Below, one piece after another: positions 36,595 through 46,063 of a stretch of DNA of 64,000 bases. Made by a program: the position numbers and the translations under genes. Numbering within the stretch: position 1 is the stretch's first letter; each line of letters starts with the position of its first letter. The notes beneath the pieces were generated by a model. It ran no database searches. It saw only the letters and a list, made by a program, of their open reading frames with translations, and was not told where the DNA came from. The stretch comes from Lysobacter sp. HDW10 (lineage in GTDB: Bacteria > Pseudomonadota > Gammaproteobacteria > Xanthomonadales > Xanthomonadaceae): positions 1,666,885-1,730,884 of the forward strand of contig NZ_CP049864.1 in the NCBI RefSeq assembly GCF_011300685.1, in the 5' to 3' direction.

Positions 36595-37944
36595 ATGATT
36601 GAATCCCCAAGAGTCTCCAGGGAAGTGCATGTGCTTTTAAAATGGATCACGGGTGTCGGATGTGCTTTGCTGTGCGCGTCATCTCTCCACGCTGGCGAGG
36701 TTTCGCAAGTCCGACTCTCACAAACGGCCATTGGCACGCAGGCGGAAATTACGCTCTCTGAGAATGCCGACTATGCCTTCATTCAGTTGAAGGATCCTTC
36801 GCGTTTGGTGGTGGATTTCAAAGGCACGACGATTTCACCGCGCGTCCGCGTTTCAGAAGGCACGGGCGTCATTACGACGGTGCGTACGGGTGCCCCGTCT
36901 GCCGATGTCGCTCGGATTGTGTTTGATCTCAGTGAGAGCGTGACGCCCCTTAACGCGCGGGTCGAGACGCGAGCTGGGAAACGCGTCCTTATTTTTGACT
37001 TGCCGGGCGACGACGCCACGGGCACCACGACGACTGAAGTATCAGCGACACCACCGCCGGAAGCGATGCCAACAGTTAAACCCGCTGTCCCGGTCGTAGG
37101 CATTGCCACGGGTCAGCCTGCACCCAAGCCGAGTGATTCCCCGCCACCGAACACGACGCCCACCCTACAGGCCCCTGTGCGCACTGTTGCGGACGTTGCG
37201 AAGCGTGCGGCCGGCCGCCCTTTGTTGATCGCGATCGATGCAGGGCATGGCGGGCAAGATTCAGGCGCACGCGGCGCGTCTGGCAGTGTTGAAAAACACA
37301 TCACGCTTGCGGTGGCGAAAAAACTCGCCGCGCAAATCAACGCAACGCCGGGCATGCGCGCCTACTTAACGCGTGATGCCGATTTCTTTATTCCGCTGGC
37401 GCAGCGTTATCAAAAAGCGCGCGCGAAGAAAGCGGACATGTTTGTGTCTGTACACGCCGACGCATTTACTAGCCCCTCGGCGAGTGGTTCATCTGTCTTC
37501 GTGCTGTCACGGAAAGGTGCATCGTCACAGGCCGCACGATGGTTGGCAGACCAAGAAAACGCCGCAGATCTGGTCGGTGGCGTGCGCTTGAAAGACAAAG
37601 ACAATTCTTTGGCATCCGTATTGTTGGATCTGTCTCAAAGCGCGACGCAGCGCGCGTCTGAAGAAATCGGCGGGCAAGTGCTGCGCGGCCTGAAAGATTT
37701 GGGAAAGACACATAAAGGTGAAATCGAGCGCGCGAATTTTGTTGTGCTGCGCTCGCCGGACGTGCCTTCGATCTTGGTCGAAACTGCTTTCATCAGCAAT
37801 CCTGAAGAAGAACGTCGCCTGTTGAATCCGGAATATCAAGAACAGTTGGCACGCGCCGTCTTGAATGGCATTCACACCTACTTCAAAAGGCAGCCGCCAC
37901 CGGGGACGCAATATGCGTCCATTTATGGCGACGGACGTCGCTGA
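36595..37944 (+). CDS. AMIN-domain N-acetylmuramoyl-L-alanine amidase (AmiB/AmiC type)
   Basis: This 449-residue periplasmic enzyme cleaves septal peptidoglycan for daughter-cell separation. After a signal sequence ([20 protein letters not shown]), an AMIN domain (about residues 38-130) targets it to the septum. A proline-rich linker follows, then an Amidase_3 domain (about 210-430). Zinc ligands are in [24 protein letters not shown] and SVHADAF, with the catalytic glutamate in [12 protein letters not shown]. Start ambiguous: ATG 36595, or a GTG near 36631 that sits closer to the signal peptide. It overlaps mutL by 32 bases. Confidence 0.95.
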   Translation: MIESPRVSREVHVLLKWITGVGCALLCASSLHAGEVSQVRLSQTAIGTQAEITLSENADYAFIQLKDPSRLVVDFKGTTISPRVRVSEGTGVITTVRTGAPSADVARIVFDLSESVTPLNARVETRAGKRVLIFDLPGDDATGTTTTEVSATPPPEAMPTVKPAVPVVGIATGQPAPKPSDSPPPNTTPTLQAPVRTVADVAKRAAGRPLLIAIDAGHGGQDSGARGASGSVEKHITLAVAKKLAAQINATPGMRAYLTRDADFFIPLAQRYQKARAKKADMFVSVHADAFTSPSASGSSVFVLSRKGASSQAARWLADQENAADLVGGVRLKDKDNSLASVLLDLSQSATQRASEEIGGQVLRGLKDLGKTHKGEIERANFVVLRSPDVPSILVETAFISNPEEERRLLNPEYQEQLARAVLNGIHTYFKRQPPPGTQYASIYGDGRR

Positions 37945-39763
37945 TCCGGTGCGCGACGTGCAAGTGATCCATGTCCTGCCTGAAACACTAGCGAATCAGA
38001 TTGCCGCAGGCGAGGTTGTTGAGCGCCCGGCATCGGTCGTAAAGGAGCTTGTCGAGAATGCTTTGGATGCCGGCGCTACGCGCGTGGATATCGAACTGCA
38101 AGAGGGCGGCGTCAAACTCATCCTCATTCGTGACAACGGCATGGGCATGTCGGTGGTTGATCTGCCGCGATCGGTGCAACGGCATGCCACGAGCAAGATC
38201 ACTTCCTTGGATGATCTGGAAGCCGTTAAAACCTTGGGTTTTCGTGGCGAAGCGCTACCGTCGATCGCTTCGGTGAGTCGATTCGTCGTCACCTCATCCC
38301 AATCGGAAGACGGGCGCGGATTTCAATTGCAGGTCGAAGGCGGACAGGTGGGTGAAGCGCAACCCGCACCGCATGCACGCGGTACGACGGTTGAAGTGCA
38401 CGACCTCTTTTTCAATACGCCTGCTCGCCGCAAGTTCTTGCGTGCAGAGCGCACTGAGTTCAATCACATCGAAGAGTGGTTGCGCACCTTGGCGCTCTCG
38501 CGCCCTGAGGTCGAACTGCGTATTTCGCACAACGGCAAAGCCATCCGGCGCTACAAGCAAGAGCTGGATGCGAATGAAACCCGCAATGCGCGCATCATCG
38601 ACACATTGGGCGAAGATTTCTTCGCGCAGCGTTTGTCGGTGGACGAAGAAATGGGCGGTATTCGCGTGTCCGGTTGGATGGCCAAGCCGGTGTACAACCG
38701 CGCCTCAACCGACCAGCAATACCTTTATGTGAACGGTCGCTGCGTGCGCGATAAGACGATTGCGCACGCCATTCGACAGGCCTATGCCGATGTCTTGTTC
38801 CATGGTCGGCATCCGGCCTATGTTTTGTTCATCGACATCGATCCCAAGCGCGTTGACGTCAACGTGCATCCGGCCAAGCACGAAGTGCGTTTCAGAGATT
38901 CGCGGGCGGTGCATGAGGTTGTCTACCGTGTTCTGAGCCAAGCACTCGCGCAGACACGTGCAGGCGAGGGCTACAGTGCATCAGGCGCACCGCCACTGAA
39001 TGACCCTTCGACATCCTCTGCGACCTATTCGCCCGCCATGCACTACGCGCAGTCTTCGACCTTGGGTTTAGGCATGCGACTGGACGATATGCGCGCAGCT
39101 TACCAAGGACTCTATGGCGCGAACCCCGGCATGCCGACGGAAGCGCGGCAACCGATGGCGGAAGTGAGCGCGGGCGAAGTGCCACCGCTTGGATTTGCTT
39201 TAGCGCAACTGCATGGTGTTTTCATCTTGGCGCAAAACGCCCAAGGCATGGTGGTTGTCGATATGCATGCCGCACACGAGCGTATTCAGTACGAACGTTT
39301 GAAGCATGCGCACGACGCAGAAGGCATTGTGCGCCAGCCCTTGTTGGTACCACTGGCGGTGTCCGTCGGTGAACGTGAAGCCGATTTGGTTGAGAACGAG
39401 AACGAGTCTTTGTTGGATCTTGGATTCGAACTTGTGCGCGTGTCTCCGACGTCTATCCAGATCCGTGCGATTCCCAATCTATTGGCGCAAGGTGACGTTG
39501 AGAATTTGGTGCGCGATGTGTTGAGCGATCTCCGGCAGCACAGCACGACGCGCAAAGTTGAAGAAGCCCGCGATGAATTGTTGGCAACCATGGCGTGTCA
39601 CGGTGCGGTGCGTGCCAATCGACGATTGACCATTGACGAAATGAACGCTTTGTTGCGTCAAATGGAAGCGACCGAACGCTCAGGACAATGTAATCACGGG
39701 CGACCGACGTGGACCCAGTTCGCGTTAGCTGACATGGACAAGTGGTTTCTCAGGGGGAAATGA
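37913..39763 (+). CDS. mutL: DNA mismatch repair protein MutL with endonuclease motif
   Basis: This 616-residue GHKL ATPase coordinates mismatch repair. The ATPase half has [17 protein letters not shown] and [15 protein letters not shown], and the transducer region has QYLYVNGR and [13 protein letters not shown]. The C-terminal half has [12 protein letters not shown], fitting the DQHA(X)2E(X)4E endonuclease motif with Met for Gln, plus [12 protein letters not shown] and CNHGRPTW. This is the self-nicking form expected in organisms without MutH. I start at the ATG 37913, where GGGGA lies six bases upstream; MATDVADP at 37925 is an alternative. The TraB/GumN gene starts one base after its stop. 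Confidence 0.97.
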   Translation: MRPFMATDVADPVRDVQVIHVLPETLANQIAAGEVVERPASVVKELVENALDAGATRVDIELQEGGVKLILIRDNGMGMSVVDLPRSVQRHATSKITSLDDLEAVKTLGFRGEALPSIASVSRFVVTSSQSEDGRGFQLQVEGGQVGEAQPAPHARGTTVEVHDLFFNTPARRKFLRAERTEFNHIEEWLRTLALSRPEVELRISHNGKAIRRYKQELDANETRNARIIDTLGEDFFAQRLSVDEEMGGIRVSGWMAKPVYNRASTDQQYLYVNGRCVRDKTIAHAIRQAYADVLFHGRHPAYVLFIDIDPKRVDVNVHPAKHEVRFRDSRAVHEVVYRVLSQALAQTRAGEGYSASGAPPLNDPSTSSATYSPAMHYAQSSTLGLGMRLDDMRAAYQGLYGANPGMPTEARQPMAEVSAGEVPPLGFALAQLHGVFILAQNAQGMVVVDMHAAHERIQYERLKHAHDAEGIVRQPLLVPLAVSVGEREADLVENENESLLDLGFELVRVSPTSIQIRAIPNLLAQGDVENLVRDVLSDLRQHSTTRKVEEARDELLATMACHGAVRANRRLTIDEMNALLRQMEATERSGQCNHGRPTWTQFALADMDKWFLRGK

Positions 39764-39764
39764 A

Positions 39765-40706
39765 ATGCGATTGAAGCTTCTGGCTGCCGGCACGGCATTG
39801 GCTGTCCTTTTGGCAGCACCGTCGTCGCGCGCGAATTCGGTGGCAAAGCCCTTTCTCTGGAAGGCCTGTGACGCAGACAGCTGTATCTACTTGCTAGGCA
39901 CTTTTCATGCTTTGAAGGCGGAAGACACTCGAATTGCGCCAGAAGTTGAAGCGGCGCAATCGGCAAGTGATCGATTCTTCTTCGAGGTCAATCCAAAGGA
40001 AACCGAGAATGCCGCAGTCGCGGGCATGGCATTTTTGCGAGCAGCCATTCGCGAAGACGGGAGTCGTTTGAATGACGACCTGACACCGGCCCTTCAAAAG
40101 AAATTGAGTGACGTCATCGACCGGCATGGTAAAGACAGCGAAGTGCTCGCGCTCCTCAGTGGCGAAGGTCGCCAACAACTCGAGCTGTGGTACGTGGCCC
40201 TGCTGCTCACGTTGACGGGTGTCGAGCGTGGCGACCTGGATCCGGAATTCGGGCTAGACAAGCAAATGGAGGGCAGGCTTGCGAAAGAAAACAAGCAAGT
40301 CTTCGGCCTGGAATCCGTTCAAGACCAAGTGGATGTCTTTGATGCACTTAGCAAGAAAGAACAAGTGCAATTGCTTGAGGAAGCCTTGGACGCAATGGAG
40401 AAAGGACCGGCGGAGTTCGCAAAGATGCGTAAGTCGTGGCTAGAGGGTGATGAGCAAGCCTCTTGGATGTCACTTGGCGCGAGCACCAAAAAATCCTATC
40501 CCGATCTCTACAAGCGTATTCAGGTCGACCGCAATACCCGTTGGATGGACAAGATTGAAGGCGTGCTCTCAGAGATGAAGGAGGGCAATGCCATGGTCAT
40601 TGTCGGCACTTTGCATCTGTTAGGCGAGGACAGTGTTGTCGCAATGCTCAAGAAGAAAGGCTATTCGATTGAGCGTATTTGCAAGGCGTGTAAGACGCAG
40701 CAGTAA
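39765..40706 (+). CDS. TraB/GumN-family secreted protein (313 aa)
   Basis: A signal peptide (MRLKLLAAGTALAVLLAAP, cut after SSRA) leads into a TraB/GumN domain. That domain has the N-terminal YLLGTFHALKAED (GxxH) and the C-terminal MVIVGTLHLLGEDSVVAMLKKKGYSIERI. The family includes the Tiki-type metallo-enzyme fold, and its bacterial role is poorly known; the gumN name comes from Xanthomonas gum-cluster position, not biochemistry. Two cysteines near KACDADSC and two at the end (RICKACKTQQ) could form disulfides in the periplasm. Its Shine-Dalgarno GGGGGAAA lies inside the end of mutL, so the two are likely co-translated. Confidence 0.88.
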   Translation: MRLKLLAAGTALAVLLAAPSSRANSVAKPFLWKACDADSCIYLLGTFHALKAEDTRIAPEVEAAQSASDRFFFEVNPKETENAAVAGMAFLRAAIREDGSRLNDDLTPALQKKLSDVIDRHGKDSEVLALLSGEGRQQLELWYVALLLTLTGVERGDLDPEFGLDKQMEGRLAKENKQVFGLESVQDQVDVFDALSKKEQVQLLEEALDAMEKGPAEFAKMRKSWLEGDEQASWMSLGASTKKSYPDLYKRIQVDRNTRWMDKIEGVLSEMKEGNAMVIVGTLHLLGEDSVVAMLKKKGYSIERICKACKTQQ

Positions 40707-41129
40707 TTACGACACAATCTTGATGCAATCGACCGGGCATGCCGGTATACAAAGTTCGCACCCTGTACACAAGGGTGCGATGACAACATGCATGAGTTTC
40801 GCGCCACCGATGATGGCGTCAACGGGGCAAGCGGTAATGCACTTCGTACAGCCGATACATTCGGCTTCAACAATGGTGACCTTCAAATCCGGCGCATGAT
40901 GTCCACGGCTACGGTCAAAGGGTTTAGTCGGTCGCCCCAATAAACGCGCGAGCGCCGCTGCACCTTCATCACCGCCAGGCGGGCAATGATCTATATCGGC
41001 TTCACCGCGCGCGAGCGCTTCCGCATAGGGCCTGCAAGACGGATAGCCGCATTGACCGCATTGGGTTTGCGGGAGCAATCGGTCGATTCGCTCTACCCAC
41101 GCAACAGAGGTTGGAAGGTCTTCGGACAC
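40707..41129 (-). CDS. RnfB-like ferredoxin, soluble and without other rnf genes
   Basis: This 140-residue protein carries the 4Fe-4S binding Fe-S domain [16 protein letters not shown] with a downstream CPPGG. After a linker come two ferredoxin motifs, [16 protein letters not shown] and [16 protein letters not shown]. This is the cytoplasmic part of RnfB; the N-terminal membrane helix of true RnfB is absent and no rnfA, C, D, E or G lies nearby. It is therefore a free-standing electron carrier of unknown partner. It follows metG by three bases, and its stop abuts the opposing TraB/GumN stop with no spacer. Confidence 0.88.
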   Translation of the reverse strand: MSEDLPTSVAWVERIDRLLPQTQCGQCGYPSCRPYAEALARGEADIDHCPPGGDEGAAALARLLGRPTKPFDRSRGHHAPDLKVTIVEAECIGCTKCITACPVDAIIGGAKLMHVVIAPLCTGCELCIPACPVDCIKIVS

Positions 41130-41132
41130 AAT

Positions 41133-43190
41133 TCAGCGCACGGGCATGCCAGGCTCAGCGCCTTGGTCGACATCCAATAGGAACAAACTGCCACCGTCAT
41201 GGCCGGCAGACAGGATCATGCCTTCGCTCAGGCCGAATCGCATCTTGCGCGGCGCGAGATTGGCGATAAAGACGATGTTGCGTCCAACAAGCGTCTCAGG
41301 CGTGCCATAAGAAGCGCGAATGCCAGAGAAGATTTGTCGCGTTCCGAGTGCGCCCGCATCTAGTTCAAAACGTAGCAACTTGTCTGATCCATCGACGAAT
41401 TCACAGGCGGTGACTTTGCCAATACGCAAATCCAACTTGGCAAAGTCGTCGATACCGATCGTAGCTGCAGTGTCATCCGAGCTGGCAGCAGGTGAAGCCG
41501 ATTTTTCAACGGGCTTTTTGGTTTCCGCCACAGGTGCGCTGAGCGTTTCTTTACTGGCTTCGATCATGCGTTCAATCGCCTTGCTATCGACACGGGTGAA
41601 TAGGGCTTCGTATTTTTGGATGTCATGTGACAGCAAGGGTGCATCGCAATCATTCCAGTGCTGCATTGGCGCATTGAAAAATGCGCCCACGCGCGCGGCA
41701 GTCGTCGGCAACACCGGCGCCAATGCCAAAGCAATCATGCGGAACAGATTCAAGCCTTGCGTGCAAACGAGCTGCAAGCGGGCTTCTTCACCCGATTGCT
41801 TGGCGATCACCCACGGCTTTTGCTCATCGATGTAACGGTTGGCCTCGTCTGCCATTGACATGACCATGCGCAGCACTTCAGCGGCATTGTCTGCGCTATA
41901 GGCGGCTTGAATCGCGGGCAGTTTCGAAACGAAACCTGCGTACATGGCCGCGTCGTCCAATTGGTCGGCGAGACGACCATCGAATTGCTTGTTGATAAAT
42001 CCAGCGCAGCGGCTGGCCAAGTTGACGAATTTGCCGACAATGTCGCTATTCACGCGGCTGGTGAAGTCGGTCAGATTCAAATCAAGGTCGTCAACGGCCC
42101 CGGACGTTTTGCTGGCGAAGTAGTAGCGCAGCGCCTCGGGGGCTAAGCCATGCTCAAGGAACGTTCTTGCCTTGATAAACGTGCCACGAGACTTCGACAT
42201 CTTCGCGCCATCGACTGTGAGGTAGCCGTTGACGTGCAAACGTGTCGGGGTCTTCATACCGGCGCCTTCAAGCACCGACGGCCAGAACAAGCCGTGGAAA
42301 TTGACAATGTCCTTGCCGATGAAGTGATGCATCTCACTGTCAAAATCAGGTGACAACCAAGCTTCAAAATCCAAGCCACGCTGATCACACAGTGTTTGGA
42401 AGCTGGAGAGATAGCCAATCGGGGCATCGAGCCAGACGTAGAAGAATTTGCCGGGCGCACCCGGAATCTCGAATCCAAAGTACGGCGCGTCGCGTGAAAT
42501 ATCCCAAGCGCGCAAGCCACCTTCCGTGCTGAGCCATTCTTGTAACTTCGCTTTGACGGGGCCTACAGCGACATTGCCTGCCAACCAATGACGCAAGAAT
42601 GTTTCGAACTGCCCGAGCTCAAAGAAATAGTGCTCGCTGTCTTTCATGACCGGTGTCGCGCCTGACACGACGGATCGTGGGTCAATCAAATCCGTAGGTG
42701 AATACGTGGCACCACAGTTTTCGCAGTTGTCGCCGTATTGATCCACTGTGCCGCATTTGGGGCAGGTGCCTTTGACGTACCGATCGGGTAAGAACATGCC
42801 GCGTTCGGGATCGTACAGTTGGGAAATTGTGCGTGACGAAATATGTCCGCTTTCTTTCAAGGTCAAATAGATGCGTTCGACCATCGCGCGGTTGCGCGGC
42901 GAGTGGGTTGAATCGTAGTGATCAAACGCGACGCCGAAATCCTTGAAGTCCACTTCATGGCTGGCTTGCACTTCTGCAATAAATTGTTCCGGCGCAACGC
43001 CCGCTTTTTCGGCGGCCAACATGATCGGCGTGCCGTGCGTGTCATCCGCGCATACAAAATGCGTTTCCTTGCCCGCCATACGTTGGGCGCGCACCCAAAT
43101 ATCTGCCTGGATATAGCCCACCAAGTGACCGAGGTGGAGCGGGCCGTTGGCGTAGGGCAGGGCGCAAGTGACAAGCTGCTTCGAAGACAT
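41133..43190 (-). CDS. metG: methionyl-tRNA synthetase
   Basis: This 685-residue class I synthetase charges initiator and elongator tRNA-Met. It has the HIGH-type motif in YANGPLHLGHLVGY, a zinc knuckle with CPKCGTVDQYGDNCENCG, and KMSKSRGTF. The helical anticodon domain follows, and a C-terminal tRNA-binding OB domain (about residues 585-685, FAKLDLRIGKVTACEFVDG) is joined by an Ala/Lys/Pro linker. The domain order is that of E. coli-type dimeric MetG. It leads the rnfB-like gene on the minus strand. A terminator of the DUF2147 gene lies just upstream. Confidence 0.98.
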   Translation of the reverse strand: MSSKQLVTCALPYANGPLHLGHLVGYIQADIWVRAQRMAGKETHFVCADDTHGTPIMLAAEKAGVAPEQFIAEVQASHEVDFKDFGVAFDHYDSTHSPRNRAMVERIYLTLKESGHISSRTISQLYDPERGMFLPDRYVKGTCPKCGTVDQYGDNCENCGATYSPTDLIDPRSVVSGATPVMKDSEHYFFELGQFETFLRHWLAGNVAVGPVKAKLQEWLSTEGGLRAWDISRDAPYFGFEIPGAPGKFFYVWLDAPIGYLSSFQTLCDQRGLDFEAWLSPDFDSEMHHFIGKDIVNFHGLFWPSVLEGAGMKTPTRLHVNGYLTVDGAKMSKSRGTFIKARTFLEHGLAPEALRYYFASKTSGAVDDLDLNLTDFTSRVNSDIVGKFVNLASRCAGFINKQFDGRLADQLDDAAMYAGFVSKLPAIQAAYSADNAAEVLRMVMSMADEANRYIDEQKPWVIAKQSGEEARLQLVCTQGLNLFRMIALALAPVLPTTAARVGAFFNAPMQHWNDCDAPLLSHDIQKYEALFTRVDSKAIERMIEASKETLSAPVAETKKPVEKSASPAASSDDTAATIGIDDFAKLDLRIGKVTACEFVDGSDKLLRFELDAGALGTRQIFSGIRASYGTPETLVGRNIVFIANLAPRKMRFGLSEGMILSAGHDGGSLFLLDVDQGAEPGMPVR

Positions 43191-43231
43191 AAATGCGGGC
43201 GTTTGGGCGAAACCGCGATTATCGCATGGTC

Positions 43232-43259
43232 AAAAAAAGGGCCCGCACTGCGGGCCCTT
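43232..43259 (-). terminator. rho-independent terminator of the DUF2147 gene
   Basis: On the minus strand AAGGGCCCG pairs with CGGGCCCTT (43237-43245 and 43251-43259) around a five-base loop. It is followed by seven T residues (43232-43238). It lies 25 bases past the DUF2147 stop and insulates metG. Confidence 0.9.
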
Positions 43260-43283
43260 GGGTATAGCGCGATGGGGTTGCGA

Positions 43284-43718
43284 TCAGTTGTGCTTCACCC
43301 AAGTCGCGGTGCGACAGAAGATCGCCTTACAGCCCGTCACGGCGAGTTTCTTGCCACCTTCGACAACTTTGACCGACTTCGCACGGAAGCTGTCACCTGA
43401 GGAAGGTTTGAAGCCGTTGCCGTCGCCATAGGTGCCGTCTTTTTGAACTTTCAGATTCCAAAGAACAACAACGCCTTCAATCGGACGGCCTTTGTCTTTG
43501 CCCTTACAGGTCGTGCAGGTGGCCGGCGCCGCAATGTTTTCCACAACCTTTGCCGCCAGCGTGCCGTTTGCCGCTTTGTAAACTTCGACCACCGTCATCG
43601 GCTTGCCGGATTCGTCATCCAACGTCGTCCACTTGCCAATCGGCGAGGCGGTGTCAGCCATGGCAGCCAGCGGCGACAGCGCGAGCGTGAGAAGAGCGGT
43701 CTTAAGAATTGTGCGCAT
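43284..43718 (-). CDS. DUF2147-family secreted protein (144 aa)
   Basis: A cleavable signal peptide (MRTILKTALLTLALSPLAAMA) precedes a small beta-rich domain. The domain has the family features IGKWTTLDDESGKPMTVVEVYK, CTTCKGKDKGRPIEGVVVLW and FRAKSVKVVEGGKKLAVTGC. Four cysteines suggest one or two disulfides. DUF2147 proteins are periplasmic and of unknown function. The frame extends upstream to 43805, but the ATG at 43718 begins the signal peptide and lies below a good promoter. It is a single-gene unit with its own promoter and terminator. Confidence 0.88.
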   Translation of the reverse strand: MRTILKTALLTLALSPLAAMADTASPIGKWTTLDDESGKPMTVVEVYKAANGTLAAKVVENIAAPATCTTCKGKDKGRPIEGVVVLWNLKVQKDGTYGDGNGFKPSSGDSFRAKSVKVVEGGKKLAVTGCKAIFCRTATWVKHN

Positions 43719-43767
43719 TTGAATGGGTCCCTGTAGTCGTATTGCGGCGCCAGTCGCCGTCTCCCTA

Positions 43768-43797
43768 GGTATATCGCACGTCCAGCCCGCGGTGCAA
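43768..43797 (-). promoter_or_regulatory. sigma-70-like promoter of the DUF2147 gene
   Basis: On the minus strand TTGCAC (43797-43792) and TATACC (43773-43768) are 18 bases apart, about 50 bases before the DUF2147 ATG. The same TTGCAC -35 is used by the rpsF promoter. The leader also contains a short GC-rich hairpin. Confidence 0.5.
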
Positions 43798-43856
43798 AGC
43801 CGCAACGCAACATTCAGCTGGCGTATGTTCGCCGATGCCGCGCGTTAAGCCTTAAA

Positions 43857-44726
43857 ATGACAATCATGAACATAGAAACACCACGTCGACTCGAAGCCCA
43901 TGCCGTTCAAGGTGCCCTGAAGCCCCACGCTGGCGTGCGAAACGTCGTTGTGGTGGGATCTGGCAAGGGCGGGGTCGGAAAGTCGACAACCTCAGTCAAT
44001 CTGGCGGTCGCGCTGCAACACTTGGGCTATCGGGTCGGCATTCTGGATGCGGACGTTTACGGCCCGTCCATCCCAGCGATGCTCGGTGTCACCGGCAAGC
44101 CAACGACGCCCGACGGCAAATCATTTTCACCCATGCAAGCGTACGGCCTGCAAACCATGTCGATCGGCTCACTGCTCGATTCCGAAGATGCGCCTGCCAT
44201 TTGGCGCGGTCCGATGGCGACTTCGGCACTGACCCAGTTGTTCAACGACACGCGCTGGGACGATCTGGACGTATTGGTGGTCGACTTGCCGCCTGGCACA
44301 GGTGATATTCAACTGACGTTGGCGCAAAAGATTCCGGTGGCCGGCGCAGTGATCGTGACCACACCGCAAGACATCGCTACTTTGGATGCGCGCAAAGCAT
44401 TGCGCATGTTTGAGAAAGTCGGCGTGCCCGTGCTCGGTATTGTTGAAAACATGTCGACGCATGTATGCAGCAAGTGCGGTCATGAAGAACACGTGTTCGG
44501 CGAAGGCGGCGGACGCGCCATGGCGGAACGCTATGAGGTGTCGCTATTAGGAAGCCTGCCTTTGGATATGCGCATTCGTGCACAAGGCGATGCCGGTGCA
44601 CCGATCGTGGTCGCTGCACCCGATAGCCCTTTGTCCGCAGCCTATGTGCATATTGCACAGCAAACGATTGAAGCCTTAGAAAAACGCCCACGTACCCAAG
44701 GCAGTATTGCCGCATCGCTCGTCTGA
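43857..44726 (+). CDS. Mrp/ApbC-type iron-sulfur cluster carrier ATPase
   Basis: This 289-residue P-loop protein delivers Fe-S clusters to apoproteins. The deviant Walker A is GSGKGGVGKSTTSVNLA, followed by GILDADVYGPSIP, VVDLPPGTGDIQLTLAQ and the cluster-binding pair in HVCSKCGHEEHVFGEGGG. E. coli Mrp is about 369 residues and has an N-terminal MIP18/DUF59 domain, which is absent here; short forms are known. ATGs at 43857 and 43866 are both possible starts, and a TAAAAT element overlaps the first. dcd follows 27 bases downstream. Confidence 0.94.
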   Translation: MTIMNIETPRRLEAHAVQGALKPHAGVRNVVVVGSGKGGVGKSTTSVNLAVALQHLGYRVGILDADVYGPSIPAMLGVTGKPTTPDGKSFSPMQAYGLQTMSIGSLLDSEDAPAIWRGPMATSALTQLFNDTRWDDLDVLVVDLPPGTGDIQLTLAQKIPVAGAVIVTTPQDIATLDARKALRMFEKVGVPVLGIVENMSTHVCSKCGHEEHVFGEGGGRAMAERYEVSLLGSLPLDMRIRAQGDAGAPIVVAAPDSPLSAAYVHIAQQTIEALEKRPRTQGSIAASLV

Positions 44727-44753
44727 GCACCCCCATAAACACGAAGGACTTTG

Positions 44754-45323
44754 ATGAGCATCAAGAGCGACAAATGGATCCGCCGCATGTCGGAACAGCA
44801 CGACATGATTTCGCCGTTCGAACCGGGTCAGGTCAAAGTCAATGCTGACGGCGGTCGCATCGTCAGTTACGGCACGTCAAGCTATGGCTACGACGTGCGT
44901 TGCTCGCGCGAATTCAAAGTGTTCACCAATATCAACTCGACGATTGTTGACCCGAAGGAATTCGATAGCGGCAGTTTTGTCGATATCGAATCGGACGTGT
45001 GCATCATCCCGCCCAATTCTTTCGCTTTGGCGCGAACAGTCGAGTACTTCAAAATTCCGCGCGATACCTTGGTGGTTTGCTTAGGCAAGAGCACGTATGC
45101 GCGGTGCGGCATCATCGTGAACGTGACACCGCTTGAGCCTGAGTGGGAGGGGCATGTGACCTTGGAATTCAGCAACACAACGCCGCTACCGGCGCGCATC
45201 TATGCCAATGAAGGCGTGGCACAGATGCTGTTCTTCCAATCTGACGAAGTGTGTGAAACCTCGTACCGCGATCGTGGCGGCAAGTACCAAGGTCAGACAG
45301 GCGTCACACTGCCGAAAACTTGA
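44754..45323 (+). CDS. dcd: dCTP deaminase
   Basis: This 189-residue trimeric enzyme converts dCTP to dUTP for thymidylate synthesis. It shows [13 protein letters not shown], the catalytic glutamate region [16 protein letters not shown] and the C-terminal [19 protein letters not shown] that closes over the nucleotide. GAAGGAC five bases before the ATG at 44754 fixes the start; a TTG one codon earlier is ignored. It is co-directional with the Mrp-type gene and converges on a small secreted-protein gene 12 bases away. Confidence 0.97.
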   Translation: MSIKSDKWIRRMSEQHDMISPFEPGQVKVNADGGRIVSYGTSSYGYDVRCSREFKVFTNINSTIVDPKEFDSGSFVDIESDVCIIPPNSFALARTVEYFKIPRDTLVVCLGKSTYARCGIIVNVTPLEPEWEGHVTLEFSNTTPLPARIYANEGVAQMLFFQSDEVCETSYRDRGGKYQGQTGVTLPKT

Positions 45324-45335
45324 TGCCGCGATGAC

Positions 45336-45626
45336 TTAGCGGTTGCGTTCGTAGGTGACGAAGAAGCCGATCAAGTCTGAGTTCTCCACGTAGGGCTGCA
45401 CGCTCACCACGTGATAGCCACGCGCATAAAACGCGCCGTGGGCCTCGCTCAAACTGTTGGCCGCACCTTGCTTGCGAAATCCCCACGAGGCGTCCACAAA
45501 AATGGTGACGGCCGGCATGGCCGCCGCTGCAGCTTCTTCCGCAGACTTCGCCGGGTTCTTGCTGAAGAGGCCGGCCGAAGCAAATTGGCTGACAAGCAGC
45601 AGCGACAAAAGGGCAAGTTTTTTCAT
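45336..45626 (-). CDS. small secreted protein of unknown function (96 aa)
   Basis: The ATG at 45626 with AGGA six bases upstream gives MKKLALLSLLLVSQFASAG, a clear signal peptide. A 75-residue mature protein follows with a low-complexity alanine stretch (KSAEEAAAAAMP) and then VTIFVDASWGFRKQGAANSLSEAHGAFYARGYHVVSVQPYVENSDLIGFFVTYERN. The alternating hydrophobic pattern suggests a small alpha/beta periplasmic domain. I recognise no family. The gene overlaps the HIT gene end by four bases and is the last of a three-gene minus-strand operon. Confidence 0.75.
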   Translation of the reverse strand: MKKLALLSLLLVSQFASAGLFSKNPAKSAEEAAAAAMPAVTIFVDASWGFRKQGAANSLSEAHGAFYARGYHVVSVQPYVENSDLIGFFVTYERNR

Positions 45627-46063
45627 GTGCATTCCTGGAGGGGGAGGCGGGCATGCAGCGCTTCGCGCAGTTGCGCGGACAGTGCATCGGATTGTTGTGA
45701 TGGGCGCTTCTCGACAGGGAAGGCACCCCAAACGGGTGCAGGCCACGCCGCGTCCGCTTTGAATCGGGCGATGACGTGGATATGCAGTTGATTGACCACA
45801 TTGCCTAAGGCGGCGACGTTGAGTTTGTCCGGTGTAAACACATCGCGAAGTGCATGCGCTGCGCGATCTACTTCCACAGTGGCTTGCGCACGCTGTTCTG
45901 CGGACAAGTCGACCAACTCTGACACTGAAGGCACTCTCGGTACGAGAATCAGCCACGGGTAGTGCGTGTCATCCATCAACAGCACGCGGCACACCGGCCA
46001 ATCGCCCAGTGGCAGCGTATCGGCTTGTAAACGCGCATCCAGTTGCCAATGCGTCTGGCTCAA
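45623..46063 (-). CDS. HIT-domain nucleotide hydrolase-like protein
   Basis: This 146-residue protein has the HIT-fold core (WLILVPRVPSVSELVDLS) and the active-site segment NQLHIHVIARFKADAAW. Two of the three histidines of the classic HxHxH triad are kept; the third position is Ile, as in a large proteobacterial subgroup. HIT proteins hydrolyse dinucleotide or AMP-conjugated substrates, but this subgroup's substrate is not established. It overlaps the dienelactone hydrolase gene upstream and the small secreted-protein gene downstream by ATGA each. Confidence 0.88.
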   Translation of the reverse strand: MSQTHWQLDARLQADTLPLGDWPVCRVLLMDDTHYPWLILVPRVPSVSELVDLSAEQRAQATVEVDRAAHALRDVFTPDKLNVAALGNVVNQLHIHVIARFKADAAWPAPVWGAFPVEKRPSQQSDALSAQLREALHARLPLQECT

